A DNA stretch of 64,000 nt from Mercurialis annua (GCF_937616625.2 NC_065570.1:67421665-67485664), one strand, 5' to 3'; positions 24,286-37,890 are shown, counted from the stretch's first letter. Numbers and translations: made by a program. The notes: generated by a model from the letters alone, not told the origin.

Positions 24286-27200
24286 TCACGGCTTGGAAAT
24301 AGAGGCGGCATCTTTAACAGAAGGGTCAACACCACCACCGCCGCCGTTACCCATAGTAGCTGACTGGACGGTCAAAACAGAGACACTGGGTGAGGAAGGT
24401 CCTTCAGCGTTGGATTGATTGAGCAATCTGCTAGTGTTGTTGTTCCTGGTGTGACACGTGGCAGTAGAAATAGCAGTAGCAAGCGATATAGGCATAAGGC
24501 AGAGTCCTTTTCCTTGTAAATACTGCATAGCTGAACCCATGTCTTCTTCCATTAGTTTAGCCACTTGGTGTTCCGTCACCGTTAAGCTGTCGTTAGAAGA
24601 CGGCGTTTGGTTGTTACGGGGATGGGACCCAGTGGCGGCGGCTTGAACGCAGTCGCCACCTCCCTGTAAAACGACAAAGATGAAGAGACAAAATTAATAA
24701 ACGACATCCTTTTGGTATGTTCAGATAAAAGTTGTTTGGTGCAGAGAAGGGAGGAATCTGGAAAAGTGAGCACGCGTGCTGCTTTTTGTTTGTCGTTTAA
24801 TGTTTTATATTTATTTATTTTTGTGATTGAGATTAGGGTTTTGTTTTCAAATGATGGATTAGGGATGAGGTTGGGATTTTTGGAATTGTGATGATGCTTA
24901 CGTTTTTCACATGTATCAATTTGTCATTCACTCTACTTTCTTCTTATGGAATGTTTCACATTTTTTAATCAAACTAAATTCATTTTAAATACTACAACTT
25001 TCTTTCTTTTCTTATATAAATTAAAAGCTATTTACGCTTAAATTCACAAATTATATACAGTTTTACAATCTAAGTAAGTTCATAAAAATTAATAAATACA
25101 CACACCAATTACCTTCTCTTTTTTCTTTTTCTTTTCCAAGATAGAGAAGATAGTAGAACAAGGAGAAGGGACATATTGATATATGGATTTTTTTTATGAA
25201 TAATTGATATATGGATTAATAATTTTTCTAAATGATGTGGAAGGATCATTTCAAAACACCCAACTTTTACGTGCGGATGATATGATCAACTCCAACTTTC
25301 ACATCATCAATTTTCAATAAATTCTCATCGAATTGTTAAAAAGCATTATCTGGTATATAATTTTATCAACTTTTATAAAAAGTAATCAAATTATAAAAAT
25401 ATATATAGCTTATAAATTTATAGTACTACAATAATACAATAATACAAAAATAATAAAATTAATTGACTACATAGTTTTTAACTGTCGCATATAGTTTAGC
25501 TTAGATATAGTGATTAGTAAATTAACCTATATCGTATTGAAGATTATAACAATGAATTAAATTAGTTTTTATGGAACTCAAAAATTAGTAACTAGAAATG
25601 AGTAGTACCTCAGAAGAGATATCAGCAACTAGAGGAGCCACGGCACCTGCACCGCCTAATCTGCTCATGCTTAGAACCTGTAGTTTCCAAATTAATCATT
25701 TTTACGTAAATAATTATTAGTATAAAAATATGAATTGCTCCATAATTTTTATTATTATTTAATTTCTTAAATTAAGTAAGAACCTTGACTTGAAGCTGGA
25801 GGAATTTGACATAGTCGATGATCTCATCTAGCATTGAGGCCTTGTCTGTCTGTCATATTCCACCAATGTAAAATTATCATTAATTAGAGAAATTATCTGT
25901 TAATCACGTAAATTTATCATAAATTAATGTAATTATCTGTTAACTATTTATCAAAATATCCCGATATATAAGCCAGTTATTACGGACCATTATAAAAGTA
26001 CCGTTTTTCTTTCTTCCAAGTCCTACAGCTCAGTCGCCTAATGGCCCTAATCTAAATTATATCCTCTCCCTCATGGACACCTGTCCACTCTCTTTGTTAC
26101 ACTAGACTAATAATATTTTGACACGTGCTCCTCTACTTAAATGTGTACCAGTTTTAGTTTATAGAGGATCACTGCTAAAATAAAATAATTAGGGTTTACC
26201 TTGTTGGCATTGGGAACTAGTTCCTGCAGAGCTTTCATTCTCTCTGCAATTCTTTCTCTTCGTAACTGTCCATCCAAAGAAAAATAAAATTAAATGATGG
26301 AATCAAAGTGGAACCCACAAAGTCATACTTTTTGTTTGGTTGCCAAGAAAGTGTAAAGAGAAAAAAAAGTAGAAGGAAAAGAAAAAAAGTATACTCTCTC
26401 AGCTATGCTATGTGGGTCAGTGGCTTGACCTCTTCTAGCCCTAACCCTCTGTTTGGGTTGAGCTGGTGCACCACCGGTTGACCCACTAGCTTGAGGGTGG
26501 TTCATACCAGTGGCTCCTCCTGCTGAACTAGTGCCAAAATTCTGTGCCTGGAGCATAAAATCATGAATTAGTTATTACCTGACGCTGAATCTTTTTTTAG
26601 TGACCAAATGAATGCAAAATAGAAACCTGAGGATGATGAAAATGCTGGTGAGATTGATTAGACGATTGCCCGTTTCCATGCATAGATCCAGCATTAAACC
26701 CACTAAACACTCCATCTCCACCCTAAACAACAAATTCAATATTATAATAAGAAAAATTACAACAAAAACTTGTTTGTTCATGAAGAAAATTAGTTACCTG
26801 ACTGGGAGACTTGAAGGAGGACCCATCCACGATGTCGTTTTGACCCAGCCCGCCACCTCTAGAGGCGGCCATCATCAGTTGCTGCTGAAGCATCAGCTTA
26901 GCAGCAGCTGCAGGAGAAGGTCCTCCGCCGCTGATCTGGTGCTGTCTAAGCTTGGACGCCAAAATTACAGAGTCGTCAAAGTTATGAAAACCCCCATTAG
27001 TAGCGTCCGCCATAGAATTAGGAGGCGGGGTTTCGTCGGATAAGCCTCTAGGTTTGGGCGGCAAGGTGGTGGTAGGGTTAATTAGGTCCCATGGAGACTT
27101 AAGGTCGGGCCAAGAGCAAGAAGGAATAGTAGAGAGGATTTGTTCAAGAAAATCATCATTTGAAGAAGAAGAAGAAGGATGAAAATGAGGGGTTTGGATC

Positions 27201-27298
27201 TGTTGATTTTGCAGGTCTTGATAATGAAAAGGGATTTGAGAGGTTGATGTCGTTGATGAAGGCGATGATTGGTTTAGTAAAGAGTTTATTCCTTGCAT
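24286..27298 (-). CDS. bHLH transcription factor of the LRL (bHLH66/69/82) class
   Basis: Seven exons on the minus strand: 26798-27298, 26627-26722, 26395-26547, 26200-26265, 25784-25849, 25609-25677 and 24286-24663. All junctions keep frame, giving 442 residues. A serine/glutamine-rich N-terminus precedes the bHLH domain at about 239-294. That domain starts [20 protein letters not shown], with H245, E249 and R253 in the H-E-R positions for E-box/G-box binding. It continues through [20 protein letters not shown] and the class signature [10 protein letters not shown]. The C-terminal block [20 protein letters not shown] is also typical. Arabidopsis LRL1-3 and Lotus RHL1 promote root-hair growth. 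The start is placed at MQGINSLL; an in-frame ATG at 27403 would add 35 hydrophobic residues and lies upstream of a TATA-like sequence (about 27353-27365), so I rejected it. Confidence 0.93.
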
Positions 27299-28067
27299 TT
27301 CTATTGACTTTTTGTAACTGAGGAACAAGAAGAAGAAGAAGCTGAGGAGTTTGATTATATATAAATTTTCATTCTTCAATTTTATTTTAAGTAGAAATGG
27401 CAAAAGAAGAAGAAGAAGAAGAATTTGAATTGTTTTGTATAATTAAACAACTTCTTCAGCTAAATTTGTTTGTTTCCTTTGGGTTCCTTTTGTAGCTTTG
27501 TGTATTGGCGTAGCAGGGTTATTAAAGTCTTTTTCCTTTCTTTTTGCAGTTTTCTTCTTTCATTCTAGTCAAAAACATAAGGCGCGTCCTCCCCACTTTC
27601 TGTGTGACCTCTCTTGTTGTGACCTTCAGCTACTATTTTGTTTTCTTTCCTCTGATTTTAAAAAATTTCAAGAAAAATAAATCGTAGTAATTTGCTTATA
27701 AGATTAAGTTTTTATTATTTTCGACATTTTCTTTTAATTATTGGAAAGAAAAACTTTTATAGAAGGAATTCAATCCACAAATTTAAATAATTTTACTCAG
27801 TTATAACTTATAATTTAGTAAACAAGCTAATAATTGAATTTAAAAAATTAAAAAATAATTTTATCTATGAATTAAAAGACAATTCAGCATATTTTATTTA
27901 TATAAAATATTTATCATTTATTATTAAATGAACTCTATAGACTTAAATAATTTTTTTGATAAAACCGCGACTTTTTAAAATAGAAAAAGTTGGATATTAG
28001 ATTCAATTAAATAATAAATTTTACAATGATTTAATTTAATGCAAAAAAAATTATATATATATATATC

Positions 28068-28245
28068 CTTTTCTTTTCTTTTCTTTTCTTTTGGTCAAAA
28101 ATTACTCTAATTGTTAGCGGGTGTTAGCGAAAGTTAATGTTAGACATTTTTTAAATAGACACACTGTCCGTGAGTGTTGAGGGTCGAACTCTCAACCTCA
28201 TACACATGTCATTAAAACTTGGCCAACTGGCCAAACCTTCAAGTG
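28068..28245 (-). mobile_element. SINE with target duplication
   Basis: Minus-strand SINE of the same family as 3212-3372 and 30073-30243. Its 3' tail is a repeated aaaag motif (ttttc units at 28068-28092 on the plus strand). The head contains ggccaactggcc (A-box region) and a B-box near the plus-strand gggtcgaactctcaacc. TA-rich sequences ttatatatatatatc flank both sides and fit a target duplication, though low complexity weakens that evidence. Confidence 0.82.
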
Positions 28246-28319
28246 TTATATATATATATCTCTTTCAACACAATTCTTTTACATATAAATTAAAAAAATT
28301 ATTTTTTATTCTATTTCTA

Positions 28320-28565
28320 CTAATTGTGGTTTTATAAATTATATTTATAGATTTGTCATTTTCTGAGTTTGAAATTAAAAAAATAAAATTCTCTATAATT
28401 CCTAATTGTGGTTTTGTAAATTATATTTATAGATTTGTCATTTTCTGAGTTTGAAATTAAAAAAATAAAATTCTCTATAATTCCTAATTGTGGTTTTGTA
28501 AATTATATTTATAGATTTGTCATTTTCTGAGTTTGAAATTAAAAAAATAAAATTCTCTATAATTC
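28320..28565. repeat. Three tandem copies of an 82-bp unit
   Basis: Units at 28320-28401, 28402-28483 and 28484-28565, each starting ctaattgtggtttt. They are virtually identical, with one a/g difference seen in the first copy. The array is internal to AT-rich spacer and has no coding potential. Confidence 0.95.
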
Positions 28566-30072
28566 CTCATGGAAAACTTTGATAAATATTTTATATAAAT
28601 AGGTACAACAACAGCAACAAAATATTAAGTGCAGTCCACGCAGGAGCTTACGGAGCGGAAGGGTACCAATTTTCAAAATGAAGTCCAAAGTCTAGCGTGG
28701 TCGGCCAATTCAAGTAAGTTTCACTTTCAAAGCTTTTTAAGCGAATGATGTAACGAGAAATGCTATATAATTCATATTTTTAAAATGATTTAAATAGCAA
28801 TTTGCTTTTTTAACTTATAAACAATAAATAATTAAAAATTTAATTAATTTAGTAGATAAATCAATCATAAAAATAATAATTATAGTTAATTAATCTCAAT
28901 TTTGTAATTTATTTCCTCAATTTATAAATTAATAGTTTCCTAAGTTGACAATTTATCCTCTCAACTTGTAAACTAATTTGTCATAATTACCATAACTACT
29001 AATTTTATAACTGATTTATTCATAAAAAAAATGCTAATTGCTCGTTACTTATAAATTGAAGAGGCAAATTGCTATTCAAATCTTTTTAAATTCACATAAT
29101 GTGATAATAAAAAGGTGCATGTATTAAAAGGTAACTTATCAATGAGCTATAGACAGATCATGGGATAAATGTTAAACAATAAATTGTTAGGTCGTGCACT
29201 CAATCTCCCAAAAAACGCTTTTTCCTCCTCAATTATCAAAAAAATTAAAAGGTGATTTTTAAATTATACACTTTTAAGAGTGAATTGGACGAACGAAATA
29301 CCGCCACGTAAGGAGAATAATAGAAGATGAATTAAAAAAATGAATTACTATAAAACATATTTCTAATATAATACCCAAATTATGCAAATCTCACAATTTA
29401 CAATAATTTTTTTAAAATTCATCAAATTTTCTAAATTAAAAAAATATTTATTAAAAAAATAAAAAATCAAATGAAAAATAATTAAATTTATGATTACAGT
29501 CTTGTTCTTATAATTGAAACTTTGATTCTTAGACCATTTTTTACATTATATTTTGTTCTATTATTAACATAAAAATAATAAAATATTAAATATAACACAT
29601 ATTTAAAATTTTAACTTTGATATAAAATACTATATTGAATGATACATTTTTAATTTTATAACTTCTTGCAATTATTGATGATAATTTTATAATTATTTTA
29701 GATGATGACACTAAATTTAATATACGATATAATATTATAATAAAAATATTAATTTTATTCTAAATACTAAATCTTAATATTGTCATAGATTTAGCATTGC
29801 AATAGAAATATTCTTAAAATTAAGTCTTATAACCAATCAACAAATAAAAATTAAAAAAAATATAAATAAAATAATATTTTAAATTTGTTTTTGATAAATT
29901 AGCAAATATTAAAAAAATGTGTTAAACATATTAAATATATTGATAAAATTAGATAGATATTGTAATGATTTTTTTCCAAATGTAAATCAATTTATCATAA
30001 ATTAGGTTAAATGAAAATATATTTTGTTTATTATTGATTAGATTTTTTTTTCTATTTATATAATTTATATGA

Positions 30073-30243
30073 TTTTTTTTTTGTCAAAGATAGCCTACTC
30101 TAATTGTTAACGGGGGTTAGCGGGAGTTAATGTTAGACATTTTTTAAATAGACACACTATCCGTGAGTGTTGAGGGTCGAACCTTCAACCTCATACACAT
30201 ATCATTAGAACTTGGCCAGCTGGGTCAAGCCTTCAAGTGTTAT
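30073..30243 (-). mobile_element. SINE, best preserved copy of its family
   Basis: Minus-strand element with A tail (T run 30073-30083) and a tRNA-like head at about 30243. On the minus strand the A-box region reads cccagctggccaagttc and the B-box reads ggttcgaccctc. These are internal RNA polymerase III promoter elements. Confidence 0.85.
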
Positions 30244-31855
30244 AACCTATATAAATTTAACCAAACAAAAAAAACTATATGAATTATGGATTTACTACAC
30301 CAAACACAATAATTGTAGATTTCAGTTATGTATATATTTGTGTGCGTTTGATCATTTACATAATAATTAAGAGTTTTTGATTTAAAATAAAATTACAAGT
30401 TCAAACTATTCTCATAACTTAGATAAAATTATGGATTCAAATTATGTTCATATATACAATCGTTTAAAATTCAAAATTATAATTTTGTCTTGTAAAAAAC
30501 CTACCTAACTCGATTGAAGATTAATCTGAATGTGTAAGTTTTACACGCGTCATTCAGAGTCGAGATCCATCCAAAACACGGCAATATACACTATAATTTG
30601 AAAAGCTATTTTTTTGATATATCCTAATTTTAATTTAGGATGTGATAATATTCATTAATTTTATCATAATTTTAAATATTTAAATTTATTTCGCCTATTA
30701 ATTTTTATTGACTTGTAATTGCATATGTGGAATATTTGTCTTATAGTATAAACTTTTAGTCATACATACAGCAATCAAACTCATTAATTTGATTCGATTG
30801 ATTATCCAATGAAAAACTGTTTAGTTTATAGTAGTTTATTACATCAGCCCATAGCCTGCCCCACTATACACTTGCATTTATAAATATATTTAATGTAACA
30901 ACTAAGTAAATGCAAAGGAAAACTTAGCACAAACATTAAATAACCATATAAAAAAAATCTCATTAAATATAATCAAATGATCCAAAATCTCGAAGAAAAT
31001 GAAAGAAAAATAAGGTATGACATATGCATGGTTAGAGAATATCTTTACAAGTAAAAAAACGCTTTTATTTTTTGAAATCATAGCATTTAAAAAAAAAATA
31101 GACTATCTAAAAATTGATTTAATTGTGTAAATTTTAAATTCGAGTATCCACACAATCACACTCATCTATTTAGCTAAAATTTATCACTTTTGTAATAAAT
31201 ATAAGCGATTTGCAATCGTATAACTCAGGATCCATTAGACCTCTATTGTTTAATTAAAATAATTTGTTACTTGTTCCATTATATGTGCTTGAAATTGTGT
31301 TTGCTGAAACTAAGACAGAAGAAGCACAAAGAGATCTAAAGTGTTTACAAACTATGTACATTGTATCATAATCTTATGATCAATTCACAATTTAGAGAAT
31401 CTCTAAAATTAATTTTATAATTTCAGCAAATTCTTTCTCCCTCATTAAAAAATTACTTAAATTAATTAATTCAGCTCTGCCAACTAGATGAGAGGTAGAA
31501 AGATTTGATGATATGTTGATATCCTACAAGAACTTTCCCAAGAAAATTCTAATTTAACTTCAATATTAAATTTTTTTATAAGATATCTGAGCTGTTAATT
31601 TCATTTAGTTGGTACAGTTAATGAATTGATGATAAAATATAAGTACATTTGTTTTATCTTTAATGATTTAAGGAGGATTTCATAATATTTTTAATGTGAC
31701 TCATAAAGTTTAATAGTAGTATTTTTAAGGTCTTCTAATTAGTTTCACTGCATCACTATCGCTACAGTGACTTTCGTTTCAGTTTTATTCATTTATGTCA
31801 TTTCCTTATTTATTATAATGAATATTTCACTAATACAAAAATAAAAGTACAACTT

Positions 31856-32041
31856 TTTTTTTGGTAAGCCCATCCGGTTTTCATAACTCCTCCCTGACTA
31901 ATCCGGAGCCGACCCGTATCACGCACCTGGCATGGTGGGTGAGTCTGCCAGTGGGAATTTTCTGCATTCACAAGACTCGAAACCGAGACCTTATTTAAGC
32001 GATATCAAACAGCTTACCACTTGGACCAACCCCCATTGGTA
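31856..32041 (-). mobile_element. SINE with 15-bp target-site duplication
   Basis: On the minus strand the head reads ggttggtccaagtggtaagc (A box), followed by ggtttcgagtc (B box), then the body and an A tail. Direct repeats flank it: ataaaagtacaactt at 31841-31855 and atagaagtacaactt at 32042-32056, 14 of 15 identical. This is a fairly young insertion. A decayed relative sits at 916-1075. Confidence 0.92.
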
Positions 32042-32305
32042 ATAGAAGTACAACTTGACCAGTAATTATGCAGAAAAACAATTCAAAAAGGAGAACGAAA
32101 ATGAAAATTTTATACAAATAATGAAAGTTTATATCTATATTTTTGAAAGACATTGATAATTTTTGAATGTGCAACTTGACGATCTATCTGCTATACTAAT
32201 CAAATGATATTTCAAACATAAATAGATGAGTTGGTCTTTAAATGAGTTCAATTAAAAGAGTATCACAAATAAAAATATATAATTAATAATTCATATCTCC
32301 ACTTA

Positions 32306-32772
32306 ACTTAGGAGTTGCATGGGAGTGTGGCTGGCGAGCTTTTCAGCTACCATAGGAGAAGGATCGGTTTTGGAGGCTGAGTATAGAGGGATGCTTCTGG
32401 GTCTTCAGCTGGCCTGGAACATGGGTCTGAAGAAAGTCATCATGGAAGTTGATAGTAAATCGGCTGTGGATAAAGTTTACAGTATGGATGAGGCTGCTCA
32501 CTTTTCGAATATTGTCAATGCTATTCGGGAGCTTATTTCTAGAGATTGGGAAGTTAAGCTTAGCCATATCTTTCGAGAGGCCAACTTCGCGGCAGATCAT
32601 TTGGCGTCGCTGAGCGATGATTATATTATAGGTTGCACGTATCATGATAGCCCTCCTTCTAGTCTGGTGCCTTGGATCTTGCATGATTTATATGGCACTT
32701 CTTATAGTAGAAGCATTAACTTTTAGTCCGTCTTAGGCGTTTGCCTCTTTCCCTTGTACCAAAAAAAAAAAA
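32306..32772 (+). mobile_element. 5'-truncated LINE retrotransposon with RNase H domain
   Basis: The 3' end of a plant L1-type element. A frame at 32319-32726 encodes 135 residues of the RNase H-like domain: E21 in EAEYRG, D45 in EVDSKSAV and D93 in the hallmark REANFAADHLA. These are the expected catalytic acidic positions. After the stop codon a short 3'UTR ends in a 12-A tail at about 32761-32772. The reverse transcriptase and endonuclease regions are absent, so the copy is dead on arrival. The open frame reflects recent insertion and not necessarily selection. Target duplications were not resolved. Confidence 0.88.
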
Positions 32773-34457
32773 TATATCCATGAACAAAATTTACAAAATT
32801 CATTAAGAATAATATAAAAGATTTTATAAAAGAAAGCATAACAACCATGAAGAAGAAAAAATCCACAAAAAAAAGTAACAGATTTAAATTTATTTTTATT
32901 GAATAAAAATAACAAAATACTAAAGTGACGAAAAAAATCATCGCCGATCCATAAAATAATCATGGATGCCCCTTTAAAAAATTTGAAGCAAAAAAAAGAG
33001 TGATATGGAGGTGGTTGGAGTTTTTCTTTTAGAGAAAAAGCTAATGTGTTGTATAGCTAAACTTTGTAAAATGTTATAAAACTTATCTTTAACTAACACT
33101 AATTACAGTTGATTTGTTTAAAAAGTAATTGCAGTATTACATTCTAAATTCTCTACCATTGATCAAACATTCATTCTTATTATGGGAAACATTTCTCGAA
33201 TATTACTAAATTTTTTTAGTCCAAAGTATATATAACAATTAATTGTTTAGAAATGACATGAATTTTAAAATAAATTAGAGTTAACATTAAAGTTAGAGAG
33301 AAACACCATTAACTTTACATTAATAACTAATATTTTATCTTTTCCATTCATTTCCTATGTTAATACAATAAACTTACTAATCTACATCACTGACCAAGAG
33401 AGTTGATTGATTTAAAGGAGATAAAGACAATTCCAAAATGAAATTATCATAAATATTTTGATCATTAAATTTGTTTTGGATGTGATTAGAGATAGGTTTA
33501 GTGAAAGAAGTTAAACAACATAATATATGTAAGCAAAGCAAAAGGATTAATTGTAGGTACAAGTCTTTGTCTTGTACCAATTACCTCTCCACTTTTTCCT
33601 TCTTATAATAGGCCTCTCTTTACACCTCAAAATAACACATATGATTTACTATTCCATTAATCAATTTATAAACATGATTATCTTCTGTGTTTAATCAATT
33701 TTTAGTATGGGTTAATTCTTTATAAAGATATATAGCTAATTTAATTAAATCTAAGCTATACTAATGCCTAAAATTTGGATTGAAAATGACATCTTAGTAG
33801 GAGTTTGCTTATTTTCATATAAGATTTTTAATATCTACAAAATGCACAAGCATAGACACATAATCCATCCTTATCATAATATCTAAACTTTGTTGCATAA
33901 GAATAAAGCTAAGAGCTTTATAATTATGCATTAGTTTAAATGAAAACAAAATTATAAAATATAGTGTATTTTGTAACTTTTTATATATTTCGAAAATTCA
34001 TAATTCATAATTTACTTTTTTTAAATTCGAATCACTAGTTTAAAATATAACAAATTGTTGTTGAAGTGAACGTCATATCTCAGCTTATGATGCCTTTCGC
34101 TTTTGAATTCTGACGGTACATATCAATACTGATTAATGTTTCATCAACGCTTCAAATTATAAAAATTTAAAAGTTTATATTCTAAATTATTACAATTAAT
34201 CATTTGTGTTGAAATTATAAAATATGTTGTATCTTATAATTTTATTTGCATTTAAGTTTTTTATATTTATATAAATCAGTTATAGGTCAAATGTTATAAG
34301 CGTTAGGTATTATTCTTTTACGATCAAATTTTAAATTCTCCCCTTTCCAAATGATAAAAAAGTCTTATATATTTCTATCTTTTTGGATGTTTTGATGATG
34401 TTGTTTATCTTTAGTGCATTAACTTTTTTAGTTATGCATAATGTTAATTTAAAAGAA

Positions 34458-34821
34458 GGGGTATTGGTAAAATAAATCTAAACGTTTCACTTTTTTTACA
34501 ATTTAAGCCCAAAGTTTCTAATTTTATGAAATAAATTATAACCTTTTCAATTGCATTTTGTAGCCGAAGCCCATTAATTGCTTATGTGACAGCCATATTA
34601 TTGGTATATTAAATTCTAACATTTTAAATTTTTGCAAATAAAATCCCAATGTTTCAGATTTTTACAAATTGTAGCCTAAAGAAATGACAAAATGGTTAAA
34701 ATTAGAACTTGGACTACAATTTGCAAAAATTAAAAAGATTAGGATTTGTTTCGTAAAATTTTAAACGTTAAGCTTAAATCGCTAAAAAGGTAAAACGTTG
34801 GGATTTATCTCGCCAATACCC
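34458..34821. mobile_element. Mutator-type MITE with perfect 9-bp target duplication
   Basis: Starts ggggtattggtaaaataaat and ends with the inverted match (tatctcgccaatac then cc). Both flanks read ttaaaagaa (34449-34457 and 34822-34830), a perfect 9-bp duplication. Confidence 0.88.
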
Positions 34822-35564
34822 TTAAAAGAATCATAAATAATTTTATTACAAGGAAAACTGTTTACAAGAATGCAAATGAATTTAATTCTTACAAGATCAC
34901 CTCAATTTGATTTGGTTTCATAATTGTTCCAAATGCCAGAACAAAGATTACAATTCCAATTCCATTTTAGTCAATCAATCATATTAAAAACTATTCTATG
35001 CCAACTCCAAAAATGGCTAAGATAGAATCAGAATTATTTTTTTACATTTCTTGTCACATGTATGCATCATACCCTTTGCTATTTCCCCATGTTAATTTGA
35101 TTGATTCTACAATTCATCTTTTTATTCATTTCATACTAATTTTTTTTAAAAGTGATAGAAAAAAAGTGATAGTATTCATAAACACAATAATTTTGCACAA
35201 TATGTATTATGAATTTTTTTTAGCATTTTATAAGCTTTTTGAAAAAAAAAATTAAATGATTTTTTTATCACATAAAGTAACGATCATTGAATCTTATATG
35301 AAAGAAACTAACATATACATTCACGGTCACTTTCTTTGACCAATTTTAGAGGATTATCATATTTTACACATATTTTAGTAGAATACAAATTTATATTTAT
35401 ATTTATTAATAATTATCCAGTAATTTTTATCTAAAATATTAGTAACTTATTTAGAAAATTTAATCTAAAATGGTAATGGAGGATCAAATAAAATATTTAA
35501 AAAATAATAGAAAATTTCTTTAAAAAAGGGACTATTTTTTTATATTTAGATTTATCATGAGGTA

Positions 35565-35690
35565 TTCTGAACGGGTCTCAACTATAAGACGGCTCCTTTA
35601 AACCTTTTACATTCAAATTATTCCCCACTCAAGTCAGATAAATTTCTTGCGTGAGGTAAAATTCTAACTCTAAATTTAAAACGGATAGAG
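35565..35690 (-). mobile_element. Decayed SINE, relative of 57.86 kb
   Basis: The reverse complement matches the SINE at 57855-58016 over most of its length. Shared blocks include the plus-strand segments tctgaacgggtctcaacta and ttccccactcaag. No target duplication is visible. Confidence 0.65.
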
Positions 35691-36085
35691 TTTTGTTTTT
35701 AATCAATAAAATGACAATTATATTTGGTGGGGGTGACAGCAGCAAATACTTACCCATACATCCTATTTGTAAATAAATAAGTGAAACTAAAGTCAACTCT
35801 ATGGTTTGTATTATTAATAATTTGTGTCATTAATTTTAAAGACAAAGAGGATGAAGAGAGAATTTGATGTGGGTCTTTATAATAAGAGTAGTTAATTCTA
35901 CAACCTGTAAACCCCACTTAATAATTGCAAAATCAGCTCAATCTTCTTATCATATTCACAAAATCAATTTGGAATTTGGTAATCTAAAAAATATTACTAT
36001 TAAAATCAATAATAGAATATAATGTTTGGTTAGCAACAAGAGTAGGTTGAGAAAGGACAAGTTTATTAAACAATAAAGAGAAAAA

Positions 36086-36462
36086 TACGCTGAGATTCAT
36101 GAGGTAAATTATAATTAACAGTTTGATATTTTTTATTTAAAAAGTATATTTAATAATTTTTTAGTTTTAATTTTGTTAACTGAGACTCTTTTGTTAATTT
36201 GAGGGACTAAATTATTTGACGAAATTAAAACTGAGATATCAAATTGTTTAAAAGTGAGGTATCAAATCGTTTATAAAATTTAAAGTGAGGGATCAAATCA
36301 TTCACAAAATTAAAGGTGGGTATCAGATCGTTTGAACGTGAGTGTTGAAATTGATAAAGGAGATTAGTAGTTAACGGAATTGAAAATAAGGGACGATTAA
36401 GTAGGATTTTAAAAAGAAAAAATATCAAACTGTTAATTATGTTATACCTCAGACAGCGTAAT
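36086..36462. mobile_element. MITE with about 50-bp terminal inverted repeats
   Basis: Left end tacgctgagattcatgaggt then aattaacagtttgatatttt is mirrored by the right end (aaaatatcaaactgttaatt, then acctcagacagcgta). No coding capacity. Confidence 0.75.
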
Positions 36463-37004
36463 ATGCTCAACAATAAATTTATGATCTGGCAAAATAACAA
36501 TACGACAACTCCCTCTATTAGAATTGCTTATTTTCAGTTTAGAACAGTTTTAAAAATATATAATTAACATTAAATTAATTGGTGCTAAAAATTAAAATAT
36601 TATGCGTATTTTTATAATTTAAACTAAAGTTTTGATCTTTATAATACTATTCCAATTTTAACTTTTCGTTGTAATTTTATCTAATTTTACAAAATTAATT
36701 TAATTTTACCAACATGACATGATATGCTAGCATTTAATGTAAAAATAATTATGTGGCATTCCATTTAAAGGTCTAAAGGTGCAGCCAACATTTTAACATT
36801 TTATAAATTCATTCAAAATTTTCAAAGTTTGTAAATTTATCTAATTTGATGTTTTCATTATAGTATTTTTTTTTTCTAATCAATTTACTTATGCCAATCT
36901 TTCCCCCTCAGTTAGACCTGTTCATTCGTCGGATTTGAGCCCGCTTGACTTTTTTACAGGCAAACTTGAGCACAGTCCGAGTCCGGTTTGGACTTTAAAT
37001 ATAG

Positions 37005-37690
37005 GGTTTTACTATTCGCCGCCCTTTTTTACTTTAAAACCGCCCCTACAAAAAACATTTTCGCCCTTCTAGCAAAACCAAAACCAAAATATTCTCTCAA
37101 CTCATTCGAACAAATACGCAAAAAGTCGATTAAAATGACGGACAACAATTACAATTCGTCGGGTAACGATTATCGACGTTCGGAAATAAATTTTTCCGAT
37201 TTTTCCGAAATAAAAAAACGTTTTTTTTATTTTCTATGGGGGACGTTACGGAGGGACTTCCCATACAAAGAGGGACTTCCCATATGGAAAGTCCCTTCTT
37301 GTGGGAGGGATGTCCCTCCGAGACGTCCCCCTTAAAAAACTAAAAAAAAATATTTTTTATTTTGGAAAAATCGGAAAAATATGTTTCCGAATGTCGATAG
37401 TCGTTACCCGTCGTATGAAAAAATATTAAGGCATACTACTAATATTCAGTGAATATTAAATCGATTAAGTTTTTAAAATAATTAAAATTACAAAAAAATA
37501 ATTAATTATATATTTATTTATTTATTTTGTAAAAACCCGGCTCCGACGTTTTCGATCGCAGCCGGAAACAGTCACGTAGAATATGGTTTTAGTTTGAATG
37601 GATTGAGAGGTTTTAGTTTTGTATAGAAATAGGAAAAATGGCAAAACGGTAAAGTGTATGGACGACGGGTAGTAAAAAGAGGTGGTATTT
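37005..37690. mobile_element. Foldback element nested in the hAT element
   Basis: Ends ttttactattcgccgcccttt and the inverted partner ggacgacgggtagtaaaa. The interior is a second, longer inverted repeat: 37160-37215 (gtaacgattatcgacgttcg and tttttccgatttttccg) pairs with 37370-37420, and ggggacgttacggagggact pairs with the complement near 37310-37330. The 115-codon frame at 36988-37335 is a by-product. Confidence 0.6.
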
Positions 37691-37733
37691 AGTAATCCAG
37701 TAAATATACCACATAAACCTGACCTTGCAAACA

Positions 37734-37890
37734 AGTGATAGCCCAGTTGGTATCACTTGATTTGCACTTCCAGAGGGGGTGTGGGTTCACCCACCCCTCT
37801 GCAGCCAGTGGGCTGAATTAAAAATGCTTTTCTAAAAAGTAATACTAACACTATAACTAACTCCCGTTAACCATATATCGGATAAAAAAA
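37734..37890 (+). mobile_element. tRNA-derived SINE
   Basis: Head tgatagcccagttggtatca (A-box region) and tgggttcacccac (B-box region) resemble a tRNA gene. The body then runs on to gttaaccatatatcgg and a short A tail, so this is a SINE and not a tRNA. It forms a different family from the other SINEs in the window. Confidence 0.75.

Larger units (their letters stand above)
27299..32305. other. Spacer rich in SINEs, upstream of the bHLH gene
   Basis: The first few hundred bases are the presumed bHLH promoter. The rest is AT-rich and includes three SINEs and an 82-bp tandem triplication (listed separately). Between about 28.7 and 30.0 kb, and between 30.3 and 31.8 kb, I see nothing recognisable. 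Confidence 0.5.

Noticed and set aside
26612..27043. 143-codon plus-strand frame
   Set aside because: Antisense shadow of bHLH exons 1 and 2.
27299..27403. Upstream start codon for the bHLH gene at 27403
   Set aside because: It would add a hydrophobic, low-complexity leader atypical of the family, and a TATA-like box lies between it and the preferred start.
28320..28565. CRISPR-like array
   Set aside because: The repeats are directly adjacent with no spacers, in a plant genome; it is a plain tandem repeat.
32343..32684. 113-codon minus-strand frame
   Set aside because: Antisense shadow of the LINE RNase H domain.
36988..37335. 115-codon plus-strand frame
   Set aside because: Lies inside a foldback transposable element and covers its inverted repeats.
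37734..37820. Possible tRNA gene
   Set aside because: A and B boxes are present but no cloverleaf with a proper acceptor stem; the sequence continues into a SINE body with an A tail.
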